From NCBI RefSeq assembly GCF_006980715.1, contig NZ_SBHN01000003.1:174727-238726 (forward strand): a DNA stretch of 64,000 nt, read 5' to 3'. Numbering within the stretch: position 1 is the first letter of the stretch; the number at the start of each line of letters is the position of its first letter. Source of the DNA: Telmatospirillum sp. J64-1. GTDB taxonomy: Bacteria; Pseudomonadota; Alphaproteobacteria; Rhodospirillales; Magnetospirillaceae. Position numbers and translations under genes: made by a program. Shown here one piece after another: positions 20,496-31,652 of the stretch. Under the pieces are notes generated by a model, which did no database searches, was not told the DNA's origin, and saw only the letters and a list, made by a program, of their open reading frames with translations.

Positions 20496-21836
20496 TCAGC
20501 CCTCGACCCGGCTTTCCTGGAAGCGCACGGGCTGGCCTGCGGCATCGCCGACCAACTGGTCCTCGAACATCACCCGACGCCCCCGGATGATGGTGGCCTT
20601 GGGCCAGCCGGTAACCTTCATGCCGTCAAAGGGCGTCCAGCCGCTGCGGCTGGCGATCCACATATTGGTGATGGTGCGCTGGGCCTTCATGTCGACGACG
20701 GTGAAGTCGGCGTCATAGCCCAGGGCGATGCGGCCCTTGCCAGCGATATTGTAGATGCGCTGCGGACCGGCGCTGGTCAGGTCGACGAAGCGTTCCAGCG
20801 TCAGGCGCCCTTCGTTGACGTGATTGAGCATCAAGGGCACCAGCGTCTGCACGCCGGTCATGCCTGAGGGGCTTTGCGGATAGGGCTTGGCCTTCTCTTC
20901 CAGGGTGTGGGGCGCGTGGTCCGAGCCCAGCACATCGACCACGCCGTCGGCGATGGCCTTCCACAGCGCCTCGCGGTGGCGGGCCTCGCGGATCGGCGGG
21001 TTCATCTGGGCCAGCGTGCCCAGGCGTTCATAGCATTCCGGCGCGGCCAGGGTCAGGTGCTGGGGCGTGGTCTCGACCGTCGCCAGTTCCTTATGCCCGG
21101 CCAGATATTCCATTTCCTCGGCGGTGGTCACATGCAGCACATGGACGCGCCGCCCGATCTTCTCGGCCAAGGTGACAAGGCGGGTGGTGGCGCGCAGGGC
21201 CGTCATCTCGTCGCGCCAGACCGGATGCATGGCCGGGTCCGCGCCCTTCTCCACCAGATGCCAGCGTTCCTTCAGACGCGGCTCGTCCTCGCAATGGACG
21301 GCGATGCGGCGGAAGCCACTCTTCAGCACGGCGGCGATCTGCTCGTCATTCTCGACCAGCAGGCTGCCGGTGGAGCTGCCCATGAAGACCTTGATGCCGG
21401 CGCAGCCGGGCATCCGCTCGATCTCGGCCAGGGCCTCCACATTGTCGCCCGCCGCGCCGATGAAGAAGGCATGGTCCACCCAGGCCCGCCCCCGCGCGCG
21501 GTCGAACTTTTCCTGCAAGGCCTCGCGGGTGGTGGTGCTGGGCTTGGTATTGGGCATCTCGAAGACCGCGACCACGCCGCCCAGGGCCGCAGCCGCCGTG
21601 CCCGTCGCCAGATCCTCCTTGTGTTCGAGGCCCGGCTCGCGGAAATGGACCTGCGTGTCGATCACGCCGGGCAGCACATGCAGGCCCTTGGCGTCGAACA
21701 CATCCGCGGCCTTGGCCGAGCCCAGGTCACCGATGGCGGCAATGCGCCCGGCGCGCACGCCGATATCGGTGATGGTGGTGACACCGGGCAGGACGACGGT
21801 GCCGCCCCGCAGAACCAGGTCGAAACTGTCTGCCAT
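20496..21836 (-). CDS. pyrC: Dihydroorotase (class I, PyrC/AllB-like)
   Basis: 446 aa from the ATG at 21836 (MADSFDLVLRGGTVVLPG). The amidohydrolase metal motif is DTQVHFREPG; the bridging-Lys region is GIKVFMGSS; later ligands are IAVHCEDE, VHVLHVTT and the catalytic Asp in LGSDHAPH. Class I dihydroorotases close the pyrimidine ring (N-carbamoyl-aspartate to dihydroorotate). The related allantoinase/hydantoinase group looks similar, so the substrate is probable, not proven. It lies 14 bases after the AsnB-type gene as the last member of a leftward four-gene operon. Confidence 0.88.
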   Translation of the reverse strand: MADSFDLVLRGGTVVLPGVTTITDIGVRAGRIAAIGDLGSAKAADVFDAKGLHVLPGVIDTQVHFREPGLEHKEDLATGTAAAALGGVVAVFEMPNTKPSTTTREALQEKFDRARGRAWVDHAFFIGAAGDNVEALAEIERMPGCAGIKVFMGSSTGSLLVENDEQIAAVLKSGFRRIAVHCEDEPRLKERWHLVEKGADPAMHPVWRDEMTALRATTRLVTLAEKIGRRVHVLHVTTAEEMEYLAGHKELATVETTPQHLTLAAPECYERLGTLAQMNPPIREARHREALWKAIADGVVDVLGSDHAPHTLEEKAKPYPQSPSGMTGVQTLVPLMLNHVNEGRLTLERFVDLTSAGPQRIYNIAGKGRIALGYDADFTVVDMKAQRTITNMWIASRSGWTPFDGMKVTGWPKATIIRGRRVMFEDQLVGDAAGQPVRFQESRVEG

Positions 21837-21850
21837 GATGTTCCCTCTCG

Positions 21851-23605
21851 TTAGCGTGCGGCCAAGGCGTCGAACACGTCGCCGCCGCCGGGCCGCCCTT
21901 CCACATGATGCCGATGCCACAGGGCATAGAACAGCAAACTCCAGGCGGCGAAACCTGTCTTGCCCGCCGCCTCCTGGCACAGCGCCTCGACCCGGCCCGG
22001 CTTGCAGATCTCGGCAATGGCGGGCTGCGACGCCAGCAACGGCCCCAATTCGGGCCGCGCGGCGATCCACTCCCCGACCGGCACGGTGAAGCCGCGCTTG
22101 CGCGAAAAGGGCTTGGCCTCCGGCAGAGCCGTCTCCAACCATTTCCTGACGATCCATTTGCCGAGCTTGCCCTGCAGTTTCAAGCGATCCGGCAGCCGGA
22201 AGGCGAATCGGGCCACCTCCAGGTCCAGGAACGGCACACGTCCCTCGACCCCATGGGCCATCAGGCAGCGGTCCAGCTTGATCAGCAGATCATTGGGCAG
22301 CCAGTCGGCGCAATCCACCGCCTGCACGGCTTGGAGGCGGGAACGCCCGGTCTCCGCCTGTGCCCGTTCGGCGGCGGCGATGCCGTCCCGCCAGCCCCTC
22401 GGCGCCTCGCGCAGGACGTCCAGCCCGTCGAAGGTGCCACGGCGGCGCATCCGCCGGGCCAGCGGCCAGGGACGGATTGCCGAACGATAGCGGCCATAGC
22501 CGCCGAACAATTCGTCCCCGCCCTCGCCGCTCAGCACCACCTTGACGTCCTGGCGGGCGACCTGCGCCAGCTTGAAGGTCGGCAGAGTGGCATAATCGGC
22601 GGCGGGATCGTCCAGAGCGGCGGCAACCTGGGGCAGCAGGGTCCAGAAATCCCTTTCCCCGAAATCCACTTCCACATGCCGCGCCCCGGTGATGCGCGCC
22701 AGTTCCCGCGCATGGTCGCGCTCGTCATGGGCGGCAGTGCCAGAAAAACCGGCGGTATAGGCCAGAACCGGTGTCGGATTGAGCCGCGCCATCAGCGCCA
22801 GCAGCACCGAGGAATCGATCCCGCCCGACAGGAACATGCCATAGGGAACGTCGGCGCGCTGGTGATGCCCGACCGAGTCCGTGAGGATCGTGTCGAAGCG
22901 GCGCAGGGCTTCGGCCTCGCCGATCTCTTCCGGGACGCCGGGCGGCAAGGCGTCGAGACGGCGGCGGGCCACCACCCTGCCCTTCTCGACCACGATGGTT
23001 TCCCCGGGCAGGACGCGCCGGATGGAGTCGAAAATGCTGTCGGGCCCGGTGGTGAATTGCAGTTGCAGCAATTCCCCCAGCTTGTCCCGGCGCAGGCGCG
23101 GCTCCACCAGGCCGGAACGCAGCAGCGCCTGGGGTTCGGAGGCGAAGGCGAAACCGGCGGGGGTCTCGGCATAGTAAAGCGGCTTGATGCCGAAGGGATC
23201 GCGGGCCAGGATCAGCCGCCCTTGCGGCACGTCATGCAAGGCCAAGGCATACATGCCGCGCAGGCGCGAAACGAAATCCGGCCCCGCGCGCCGGTAAAGA
23301 TGCAAAGGCGGCTCGCAATCCGAACGGCTGCGGAAGCGGATGTCCGGCAGCGACGCGCGCAATTCCGGATCGTTGTAGATCTCGCCATTGGCCACCAGGG
23401 CGGTGCCGTCCTCGGCCAGGAAAGGCTGGTCGCCGGTCTCCAGATCGATGATCGCCAGCCGCGTATGGACCAGCACCACATCGCCGTTAACATGGCTGCC
23501 CTGCCCATCCGGCCCGCGATGCCCCAGGGCCTGGGCCAGGGAACCGGCCGTTCCCTCGGCCACCGGCTTGCCGTCCAGCGCCATGAACCCCGCTATGCCG
23601 CACAT
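21851..23605 (-). CDS. asnB: Asparagine synthase (glutamine-hydrolysing)-family amidotransferase
   Basis: 584 aa. The N-terminal nucleophile glutaminase begins MCGIAGF with Cys2 and contains NGEIYN and the DPFGIKPLYY segment. The synthetase half has the ATP pyrophosphatase loop FLSGGIDSS at about residues 258-266 and GEGGDELFGGYGRY. It transfers ammonia from glutamine to an adenylated carboxylate. True asparagine synthase and the carbohydrate-cluster AsnB homologues share this layout. Its place directly after two glycosyltransferases (TGATG overlap with the first upstream gene) suggests a role in modifying a surface glycan, for example amidating a uronic acid. That is inference. Confidence 0.88.
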   Translation of the reverse strand: MCGIAGFMALDGKPVAEGTAGSLAQALGHRGPDGQGSHVNGDVVLVHTRLAIIDLETGDQPFLAEDGTALVANGEIYNDPELRASLPDIRFRSRSDCEPPLHLYRRAGPDFVSRLRGMYALALHDVPQGRLILARDPFGIKPLYYAETPAGFAFASEPQALLRSGLVEPRLRRDKLGELLQLQFTTGPDSIFDSIRRVLPGETIVVEKGRVVARRRLDALPPGVPEEIGEAEALRRFDTILTDSVGHHQRADVPYGMFLSGGIDSSVLLALMARLNPTPVLAYTAGFSGTAAHDERDHARELARITGARHVEVDFGERDFWTLLPQVAAALDDPAADYATLPTFKLAQVARQDVKVVLSGEGGDELFGGYGRYRSAIRPWPLARRMRRRGTFDGLDVLREAPRGWRDGIAAAERAQAETGRSRLQAVQAVDCADWLPNDLLIKLDRCLMAHGVEGRVPFLDLEVARFAFRLPDRLKLQGKLGKWIVRKWLETALPEAKPFSRKRGFTVPVGEWIAARPELGPLLASQPAIAEICKPGRVEALCQEAAGKTGFAAWSLLFYALWHRHHVEGRPGGGDVFDALAAR

Positions 23606-24648
23606 CAGCGCCGCTCCAAGCCTTGAGAAACCTGTTCGAAGAAGTCCAGATAGCGTGCCACGACCGCCTGTTCGGCGAATTGCGCGTGATAGGCCTGCCT
23701 GCCCGCCTCTCCCAAGGCCGCGGCGAGGGCCGGGTCTTCCAGCACCTTGCCGATGGCCTGGGCCAGTGCCGCCGCGTCGTCGACGCGCGTCAGCAGGCCC
23801 GTCCGGCCATCCTCAATCAACTGGCTCGGCCCCTGCGACGCCGCCGCCACGACCGGCCTGCCCTGGGCCCAGGCCTCGATCACCACATTACCCAGGGGCT
23901 CGTGCCGCGACGGACAGACGAAGGCATCTGCCGACACATAAAGATCACCGGCATCGTCGCGCCAGCCCAGGAAGCGCACCCGGTCGACCACCCCCAGCTC
24001 GGCGGCCAGCTTTTCCAGCTCCGCCCGCAGCGGCCCCTCGCCCGCCAGCCACAGATATACGCCCGGCAGACCGGGCATGGCCTTCAGCAGGACATCGAAG
24101 GCCTTGTTCTGGTGCAGACGGCCCAAGGCGAAGACGCGCTTGGCCTCGGGCGGGGTGGAAAAGGAATCGCGCGGCAAGGGCTTGCCCGGCCGGGCATCGG
24201 CGAAATTGGGCAGATAGGTGGCGCGTTCCGGCGGCCAACCCTGGCCGACCAGCCAGGCGACGATATCAGGCGTGTTGCCGATCAGGTGGTCGCAGGCCCG
24301 GTAATATTTCAGGTCGTAATAGCCGCCGAGCCGCGCCGCATGGACATAACGCCCGCCGCCCTTGGGGCAGAAGCGGGTCGCCCGGTTCATCCAGGTCAGG
24401 ACCACTTGCGGCCTGAACGAGGAAATCTGGCGGCGGAAGCCCAGCGGCGTGGCAAAATCGAACAGGCCGCCGAACGGCAACTCGACCACGTTCACGCCCT
24501 GGCCGCGCAGCCTTTGTGCCCGCTCGGCATTGCGGCGGATCAGGACACGCTGTTCAAGTCCTGCACGCGCCAGTCCGACGGACAGGCGTTCGAAAAAGGC
24601 CTCGGCTCCGCCATGAGCGGCACCGGCCATGGCCTGAAGGACTCGCAT
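23605..24648 (-). CDS. Glycosyltransferase family 4-like (GT-B) protein
   Basis: 347 aa from the ATG at 24648 (MRVLQAMAGAAHGGAEAFFE). The N-terminal GG loop GAAHGGAE and the C-terminal nucleotide-sugar motif SRHEPLGNVVIEAWAQGRPV (E-x7-E) are those of GT4 retaining transferases. The second Rossmann domain begins near RVFALGRLHQNKAFDVLLKA. Acceptor and sugar are unknown. It starts two bases after the preceding glycosyltransferase gene and its stop overlaps the asnB start by one base, so the three form one translational unit. Confidence 0.88.
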   Translation of the reverse strand: MRVLQAMAGAAHGGAEAFFERLSVGLARAGLEQRVLIRRNAERAQRLRGQGVNVVELPFGGLFDFATPLGFRRQISSFRPQVVLTWMNRATRFCPKGGGRYVHAARLGGYYDLKYYRACDHLIGNTPDIVAWLVGQGWPPERATYLPNFADARPGKPLPRDSFSTPPEAKRVFALGRLHQNKAFDVLLKAMPGLPGVYLWLAGEGPLRAELEKLAAELGVVDRVRFLGWRDDAGDLYVSADAFVCPSRHEPLGNVVIEAWAQGRPVVAAASQGPSQLIEDGRTGLLTRVDDAAALAQAIGKVLEDPALAAALGEAGRQAYHAQFAEQAVVARYLDFFEQVSQGLERR

Positions 24649-24650
24649 AT

Positions 24651-25688
24651 CTACACGACCTCGGCGATCAGGGCTTCGAAATCGGCGGCGACATGGCTCC
24701 AGCTTCGTCCCGTCTGATGCAGTCGGGCCTCGCGGTTCATGCTCCAGAAGGCATCCTCGTCCCCCAGCATGTGCAGGGCCAGGTTGACGAAGGCGTCGTC
24801 GTCGGGAACGACATAGCCGGTCTGGCCGTCGATCACCCGCTCGCGCACCGCCCCCAGTGAACGGCACAAAGCGGGCACCCCGCAGGCCTGGCTTTCCATC
24901 AGGGTGAAACAGCCCATGTCCTGCGCATGGCCGGGATAGAGGTGCAGACGGGCGCGGCGATAGGCCTCGGCCATGACCACGTCGCCTTGCGGCTGCTGGA
25001 TCATGACGCCGCCGCTTTGCTGGGCCGCCAGCACCTTGCCGAAGACGCTTTCCAGGGCCTCGGGCACTCCACCGCCCTCCACGGCGCGGGCGAGGCCGGC
25101 GGAATAGACATGCAGTTCGGCATCGGGCAATTCGGGGCGGATGCGGCCGGTCCACAGGTCCAGCACGGCCTCCAACCCATGCAGCGGATGGGTGGTGACG
25201 ATGGCCCGCTTGCCCGCCGGGTCGTTGGGTGCCTCGTCCAGATAGTCATAGCGCAGGCCCGGCGCGATGACGCGGGCGATGCGCGAGGGATTGTAGGTCC
25301 AGCCTTCCGCCTGGGCCTTGGCGATAAAGGCCAGGGCAGGCTTGAACTCGTCCAGCAAGGCCCGCGTCTGCGGACTGTCGAACAGGCTGGCGGGTTGGGT
25401 CAGCCACAACAGCCGCTTGGCCGCGCCCGGCACCTCGCGCAGCAATTCCGGCTTGCGGAAGGCGATCAGGACATCGGTGCGCAACGGCCGCGCCTCGTCC
25501 CAGCGCCACCATTGCGCCCCGTCGATGGCGATGGAAAAGCGGCAGCGGTTGTAGACATGAACGTCATGCCCCCGTTTCGCCAGAGCGCTGGCCAGGCTGG
25601 CGAAGCATTTCTCCGCCCCGCCCAGGGGACGGGTCGCCGGAGTATGGCCATCGAAGGGAACGGAATCGTCGATCAGGGTGATATGCAT
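24651..25688 (-). CDS. Glycosyltransferase (GT-B, GT4-like)
   Basis: 345 aa from the ATG at 25688 (MHITLIDDSVPFDGHTPATR); an upstream in-frame ATG at 25745 is possible but less family-like. It has the loop RPLGGAEKCFASLASALAKRG, then GHDVHVYNR, a C-terminal domain with IVTTHPLHGLEAVLDLW, and the motif MESQACGVPAL near residue 270. The middle resembles processive or heptosyl-type GT4 proteins, but I cannot name the product. It is the first gene of the operon GT-GT-asnB-pyrC, divergent from ygfZ across 131 bases. Confidence 0.85.
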   Translation of the reverse strand: MHITLIDDSVPFDGHTPATRPLGGAEKCFASLASALAKRGHDVHVYNRCRFSIAIDGAQWWRWDEARPLRTDVLIAFRKPELLREVPGAAKRLLWLTQPASLFDSPQTRALLDEFKPALAFIAKAQAEGWTYNPSRIARVIAPGLRYDYLDEAPNDPAGKRAIVTTHPLHGLEAVLDLWTGRIRPELPDAELHVYSAGLARAVEGGGVPEALESVFGKVLAAQQSGGVMIQQPQGDVVMAEAYRRARLHLYPGHAQDMGCFTLMESQACGVPALCRSLGAVRERVIDGQTGYVVPDDDAFVNLALHMLGDEDAFWSMNREARLHQTGRSWSHVAADFEALIAEVV

Positions 25689-25819
25689 GCTGGGCCTTGG
25701 TCGGTCGGCGGGCGGCAGTGTACGGGCCCGCGCCGCCTCTGCCAAGCGCCCTTGCCAGAAGGCAATGTTTGCCCCACCTTTTGGAGCGGTTCCGGCTTTT
25801 ATCTTTAGGACGCTGTCCC

Positions 25820-26677
25820 ATGTCCGATTTGCGCTATGTGCTTCTTCCCCATCGCGGTGTCCTGAGCCTGTCGGGCGAGGACCGACGGACCTTCCTGCAA
25901 GGCCTGGTCTCCAACGACGTCACCAAGGTCGCCCCCGACCGCGCCATCCATGCCGCCTTCCTGACGCCGCAGGGCAAATTCCTGCATGAATTCTTCATCA
26001 TCGAGCAAGGCGACACCCTGCTGCTGGAGGGCGAGGCCGAGCGGCTGGACGATCTGCGCCGCCGCCTGTCCATGTACAAGCTGCGTTCGAAGGTGGTGAT
26101 CGAAGTCCGTCCCGATCTGGCGGTGGCCGCCCTGCTGGGCGAAGGGGCCGAAGCCGCGGCCGCCAAGATCGAAGGTGCCGCGGCCTTCACCGATCCGCGT
26201 CTGGCCGCTGCGGGCGCACGGGTGCTCCTGCCCGGCGACAGTGCCGCCGCATCGCTTGAACAGGCCGGCTTCGCCCGCGCCGAACTGGACGAGTGGGACC
26301 GCCTGCGCCTCCGCCTGGGCCTGCCCGACGGCAGCCGCGACATGGTGATCGAGAAGGCCATCCTGCTGGAGAACGGCTTCGACGAACTGAACGGCGTGGA
26401 CTGGAAGAAGGGCTGCTACATGGGCCAGGAACTGACGGCCCGCACCAAGTATCGCGGCCTGATCAAGAAGCGCCTGATGCCGGTCGAGATCGACGGCCCC
26501 GCCCCCGCCCCGGGCACACCCATCCTGTTCGGCGAGGCCGAGGCCGGAGAGATGCGGTCTTCCGCCGGTTCGCTGGGCCTTGCCATCATCCGCCTGGAAT
26601 ATCTGGACAAGGACGGAATCTTCACCGCCGGCGAGGCCCGCGTGACGCCGCACAAGCCCGATTGGGCCAATTTCTGA
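25820..26677 (+). CDS. ygfZ: Folate-binding protein YgfZ / CAF17 family
   Basis: 285 aa from the ATG at 25820. The hallmark KGCYMGQE lies at 197-204 (C199), with GcvT-like fold segments LSGEDRRTFLQGLVSNDV and AAFLTPQGKFLHEFFI. YgfZ binds tetrahydrofolate and helps assembly or repair of iron-sulfur enzymes such as MiaB. Its stop overlaps the start of a 47-residue ORF by one base. It is divergent from the glycosyltransferase operon. Confidence 0.95.
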   Translation: MSDLRYVLLPHRGVLSLSGEDRRTFLQGLVSNDVTKVAPDRAIHAAFLTPQGKFLHEFFIIEQGDTLLLEGEAERLDDLRRRLSMYKLRSKVVIEVRPDLAVAALLGEGAEAAAAKIEGAAAFTDPRLAAAGARVLLPGDSAAASLEQAGFARAELDEWDRLRLRLGLPDGSRDMVIEKAILLENGFDELNGVDWKKGCYMGQELTARTKYRGLIKKRLMPVEIDGPAPAPGTPILFGEAEAGEMRSSAGSLGLAIIRLEYLDKDGIFTAGEARVTPHKPDWANF

Positions 26678-26820
26678 TGGGCAGCGAGATCGCCATCATC
26701 GCCGGGCTGGTGGCGATCGCCCTCGCCCTCAAGATCGGCTTCGTCCTGTGGATCCGCCAGCGCATGCGCGAGGACGAAGCCCGCCGCCGGGCAGCGGAGG
26801 AAGGCTCTATTCCTTCCTGA
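26677..26820 (+). CDS. Tiny single-helix membrane ORF after ygfZ
   Basis: 47 aa. The ATG overlaps the ygfZ stop (TGATG), favouring translational coupling. One transmembrane helix (IAIIAGLVAIALALKIGFVL) is followed by a charged tail RQRMREDEARRRAAEE. No family is recognised. The last 14 bases overlap the 3' end of the convergent 82-residue gene. It is supported by coupling and by a sensible membrane topology only. Confidence 0.6.
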   Translation: MGSEIAIIAGLVAIALALKIGFVLWIRQRMREDEARRRAAEEGSIPS

Positions 26821-27055
26821 CCCCCAGCACCATTTCCTCGCGGCGGCAATCGCCGGTGGCCCGGTCGCGGATCTCGATCATGCAGGAGATCCCGGCATCC
26901 CGCAGCGACTTGGCCAGGGTGGCGGCCTTGTCCTCGGCATCCAGGCAGGAGCGGTGCATGCCCAGGATCGTCGCCACCACCTCGAAGGGCCCGGCATTGG
27001 TGGCGGGATAATGTTCCGACAATTCCAGGAATTCGTGGGAAGGCTTGTCTTGCAT
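26807..27055 (-). CDS. Small conserved-looking protein, unknown function
   Basis: 82 aa from the ATG at 27055 (MQDKPSHEFLELSEHYPATN). Readings extended upstream are unlikely because they pass through repeat A (WIPAFAGMT is the typical false translation of that repeat). The predicted fold is alpha/beta and soluble, with three cysteines (SCLDAEDK, SCMIEI, GDCRRE). No family is recognised. It is convergent with ygfZ and its small ORF. Confidence 0.6.
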   Translation of the reverse strand: MQDKPSHEFLELSEHYPATNAGPFEVVATILGMHRSCLDAEDKAATLAKSLRDAGISCMIEIRDRATGDCRREEMVLGVRKE

Positions 27056-27250
27056 CGCGGTCTCCGGCCCGAAGGGAGAAAGAGGAAGCGAAAAAGTTTC
27101 GCCCCGTTCCAAAGATCGGGCAGAACCGAGAGACGGACAAGAAGAGCAGAGGTTTAGCCCCCTCTGAACGCGGGAACACTCCCCCCGGCGCGGCGGCATG
27201 GTCGGAAGCGTTAGCAGGCTGCGGAAAAACATCCATAGCTCCCACTTTCC

Positions 27251-27346
27251 CGTCATCCCCGCGAAAGCGGGGATCCAAGTTGGGGCAATGCTGAGGGCTC
27301 GCCGCAAGATGTGGATGCATGGATTCCCGCTTTCGCGGGAATGACG
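27251..27346. repeat. Repeat family A, inverted pair (copy 2)
   Basis: The left unit 27251-27277 (CGTCATCCCCGCGAAAGCGG, then GGATCCA) and right unit 27318-27346 (GGATTCCCGC-TTTC-GCGGGAA, then TGACG) face each other, about 40 bases apart. It lies in the 333-base gene-free stretch 27056-27388 between the 82-residue protein and the HIT gene. The rest of that stretch shows nothing I can name. Confidence 0.75.
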
Positions 27347-27388
27347 AGGTTTTTTCTACATCCTGTTAGAGCCGCCGGTCCCCGAAAC

Positions 27389-27814
27389 CTACTTCAAGAC
27401 CGCCGCAAGCCGGTCGGCCAAAGCCTGGATTTGCGAGAAATCCCCCGGCTCGGCCGTCCAGGCCATCTTCAGATTGTCCCTCTGGAAGCGCGGCAGGACG
27501 TGGATATGGAAATGTTCCACCGTCTGGCCTGCGCCGGGGCCATTGGCCTGGACGAGGTTCAGGCCGTCGGGCGCGACCACCTGGCGCACCGCCTTGGCGA
27601 CGCGCTGGGCCATGAGGACCGTCGCCGACAGGCTGGAAGCCGGCAGCAGGAAGAGATTGGGCGCGTGCAGCTTGGGGATCACCAGTGCATGACCGGGATT
27701 GGCCGGATTGATGTCCATGAAGGCCAAGCAACGCTCGTCCTCGGCGATGCGGAAGGCTGGGATATGGCCCGAAACGATGCGGCAGAAAACGCAATCGGGA
27801 TCGTAGGGGATCAT
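27389..27814 (-). CDS. HIT family nucleotide-binding hydrolase
   Basis: 141 aa. The histidine triad reads HFHIHVLPR with H101, H103 and H105. A zinc site typical of HINT proteins is formed by C8, C11 (DCVFCRIV), H50 (PKLHAPN) and H101. HINT enzymes cleave purine nucleotide phosphoramidates. Its start overlaps the meaB stop by four bases (ATGA), so both are made from one transcript. Confidence 0.93.
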   Translation of the reverse strand: MIPYDPDCVFCRIVSGHIPAFRIAEDERCLAFMDINPANPGHALVIPKLHAPNLFLLPASSLSATVLMAQRVAKAVRQVVAPDGLNLVQANGPGAGQTVEHFHIHVLPRFQRDNLKMAWTAEPGDFSQIQALADRLAAVLK

Positions 27815-28725
27815 GCGGACAGTCTTTCGGTAACGGCCGCCAGACGGCCAAAGGGGCTTTCATCGGGGGCAAGACGCAGATCGCCCGCCCGACGCACGCC
27901 TTCGCGCCCGAAGCGTTCGCGCACCGCCTCTTCCAGCCAACTTTCGGCCTGAGCATGGCGGGCCGCCTGCAGGCGGCCCGCTTGGTTCATCCAGTCATGG
28001 TGGCGGTCGATGACTTGCAACAGCTCGTCCACGCCTTCCTTGCGCAGGGACGAAACCAGCAGCACCGGAATGTCCCAGCCATCGCGATGATCGGCCAGGG
28101 ACAGCGCCCCCTTCACATCCGCCCGCGCCCGGTTGGCCGCCGGGCCCATATCGGCCTTGGTCACCACGACGACATGGGGGATCTCGGCGATGCCCGCCTT
28201 CATGAATTGCAGCGAATCCCCCGAACCGGGCTGGACACAGAACAGCACCGTGTCGGCCACGCCCACCACATCGGTCTCGGACTGGCCCACCCCGACCGTC
28301 TCGATCAGCACCACGTCGAACAAGGCGCGCATCAGCACCATCGAGGACACCGTCAGCGCCGCCAAGCCGCCCAGGCGGTCGCGCGCGGCCATGGAACGGA
28401 CGAAGATGTCCTGGTCCTCGGGATCGGTGGCAAGGCGCGTGCGGTCCCCCAGTAAGGCCCCGCCCGAACGGCGCGAGGAGGGATCGACGGCGATGCAGCC
28501 GACCCGGCGCCCCTGCCCGCGCCATCCGCCGATCAGCGCATTCATCAGCGTCGACTTGCCCACGCCGGGCGGGCCGGTCATGCCCACCACGCGGGCGACG
28601 GGCGCTTCATAGGCCTGGGTCAGCAGCGCAACCACATCGGGCGCATCCGGCGCCGCCTCGATCCGCGCCAGCGCCCGGGCCAACTGGGCCTTGCCGCCGG
28701 CCCTGATATCGTCAAGCGTGATCAT
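27811..28725 (-). CDS. meaB: Methylmalonyl-CoA mutase-associated GTPase MeaB (ArgK family)
   Basis: 304 aa. Walker A is GMTGPPGVGKST (48-59), switch II is ETVGVGQSE, the base-specificity motif is TKADMG, and the arm ends in a helical C-terminus. MeaB protects and reloads adenosylcobalamin-dependent mutases, usually methylmalonyl-CoA mutase. No mutase or epimerase gene lies in the window; the downstream partner is a HIT protein. Upstream are repeats C and A and then the end of ppdK. Confidence 0.93.
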   Translation of the reverse strand: MITLDDIRAGGKAQLARALARIEAAPDAPDVVALLTQAYEAPVARVVGMTGPPGVGKSTLMNALIGGWRGQGRRVGCIAVDPSSRRSGGALLGDRTRLATDPEDQDIFVRSMAARDRLGGLAALTVSSMVLMRALFDVVLIETVGVGQSETDVVGVADTVLFCVQPGSGDSLQFMKAGIAEIPHVVVVTKADMGPAANRARADVKGALSLADHRDGWDIPVLLVSSLRKEGVDELLQVIDRHHDWMNQAGRLQAARHAQAESWLEEAVRERFGREGVRRAGDLRLAPDESPFGRLAAVTERLSA

Positions 28726-28750
28726 CGGCTTCTTGCTTCATCTCTTGCCG

Positions 28751-28800
28751 CAGGGCCCTGCCCTGCACCCGCAAAGGGCCTCAGGCCCTTTGATCCCTTT
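28751..28800 (+). repeat. Repeat family C, double hairpin (copy 3)
   Basis: CAGGGCCCTGCCCTG followed by CACCCGC and the palindrome AAAGGGCC-tca-GGCCCTTT, then GATCCCTTT. It has the same layout as the elements at 5611 and 55331 and lies directly beside repeat A copy 3. Confidence 0.65.
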
Positions 28801-28808
28801 CCCTGTTC

Positions 28809-28889
28809 CGTCACTCCCGCGAAAGCGGGAGTCCATATGCCCCAAAGGAAGCTGCGGCGACATGGATGCCCGCTTTCGCGGGCATGACG
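28809..28889. repeat. Repeat family A, inverted pair (copy 3)
   Basis: The left unit 28809-28835 starts CGTCACTCCCGCGAAAGCGG; the right unit 28861-28889 is its inverse with TGCCCGC-TTTC-GCGGGCA and TGACG. The units are about 25 bases apart. It lies between the start of meaB and the end of ppdK. Confidence 0.75.
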
Positions 28890-28927
28890 ATAAACAAACT
28901 CTGACGGGCCTGCACGGCATCCGCACA

Positions 28928-28962
28928 GAAAAAGGGCGGCGCCTTGCAGCACCGCCCTTCCC
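28928..28962 (-). terminator. Intrinsic terminator after ppdK
   Basis: On the minus strand AAGGGCGG-TGCTGCAAGGCG-CCGCCCTT is followed by a run of T. It sits about twenty bases after the ppdK stop and should end the glyQ-glyS-ppdK transcript. Confidence 0.8.
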
Positions 28963-28968
28963 CTCTTT

Positions 28969-31647
<2,679 letters not shown>

Positions 31648-31652
31648 GACCC

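Noticed and set aside
20496..25688. Defence or natural-product gene cluster around asnB
   Set aside because: No lasso-peptide precursor, protease, nuclease or NRPS/PKS gene accompanies AsnB; two glycosyltransferases point to glycan synthesis.
26807..27307. Longer N-terminus for the 82-residue protein
   Set aside because: The extension passes through repeat A (WIPAFAGMT-type translation) and is unlike the rest of the protein; the ATG at 27055 is preferred.
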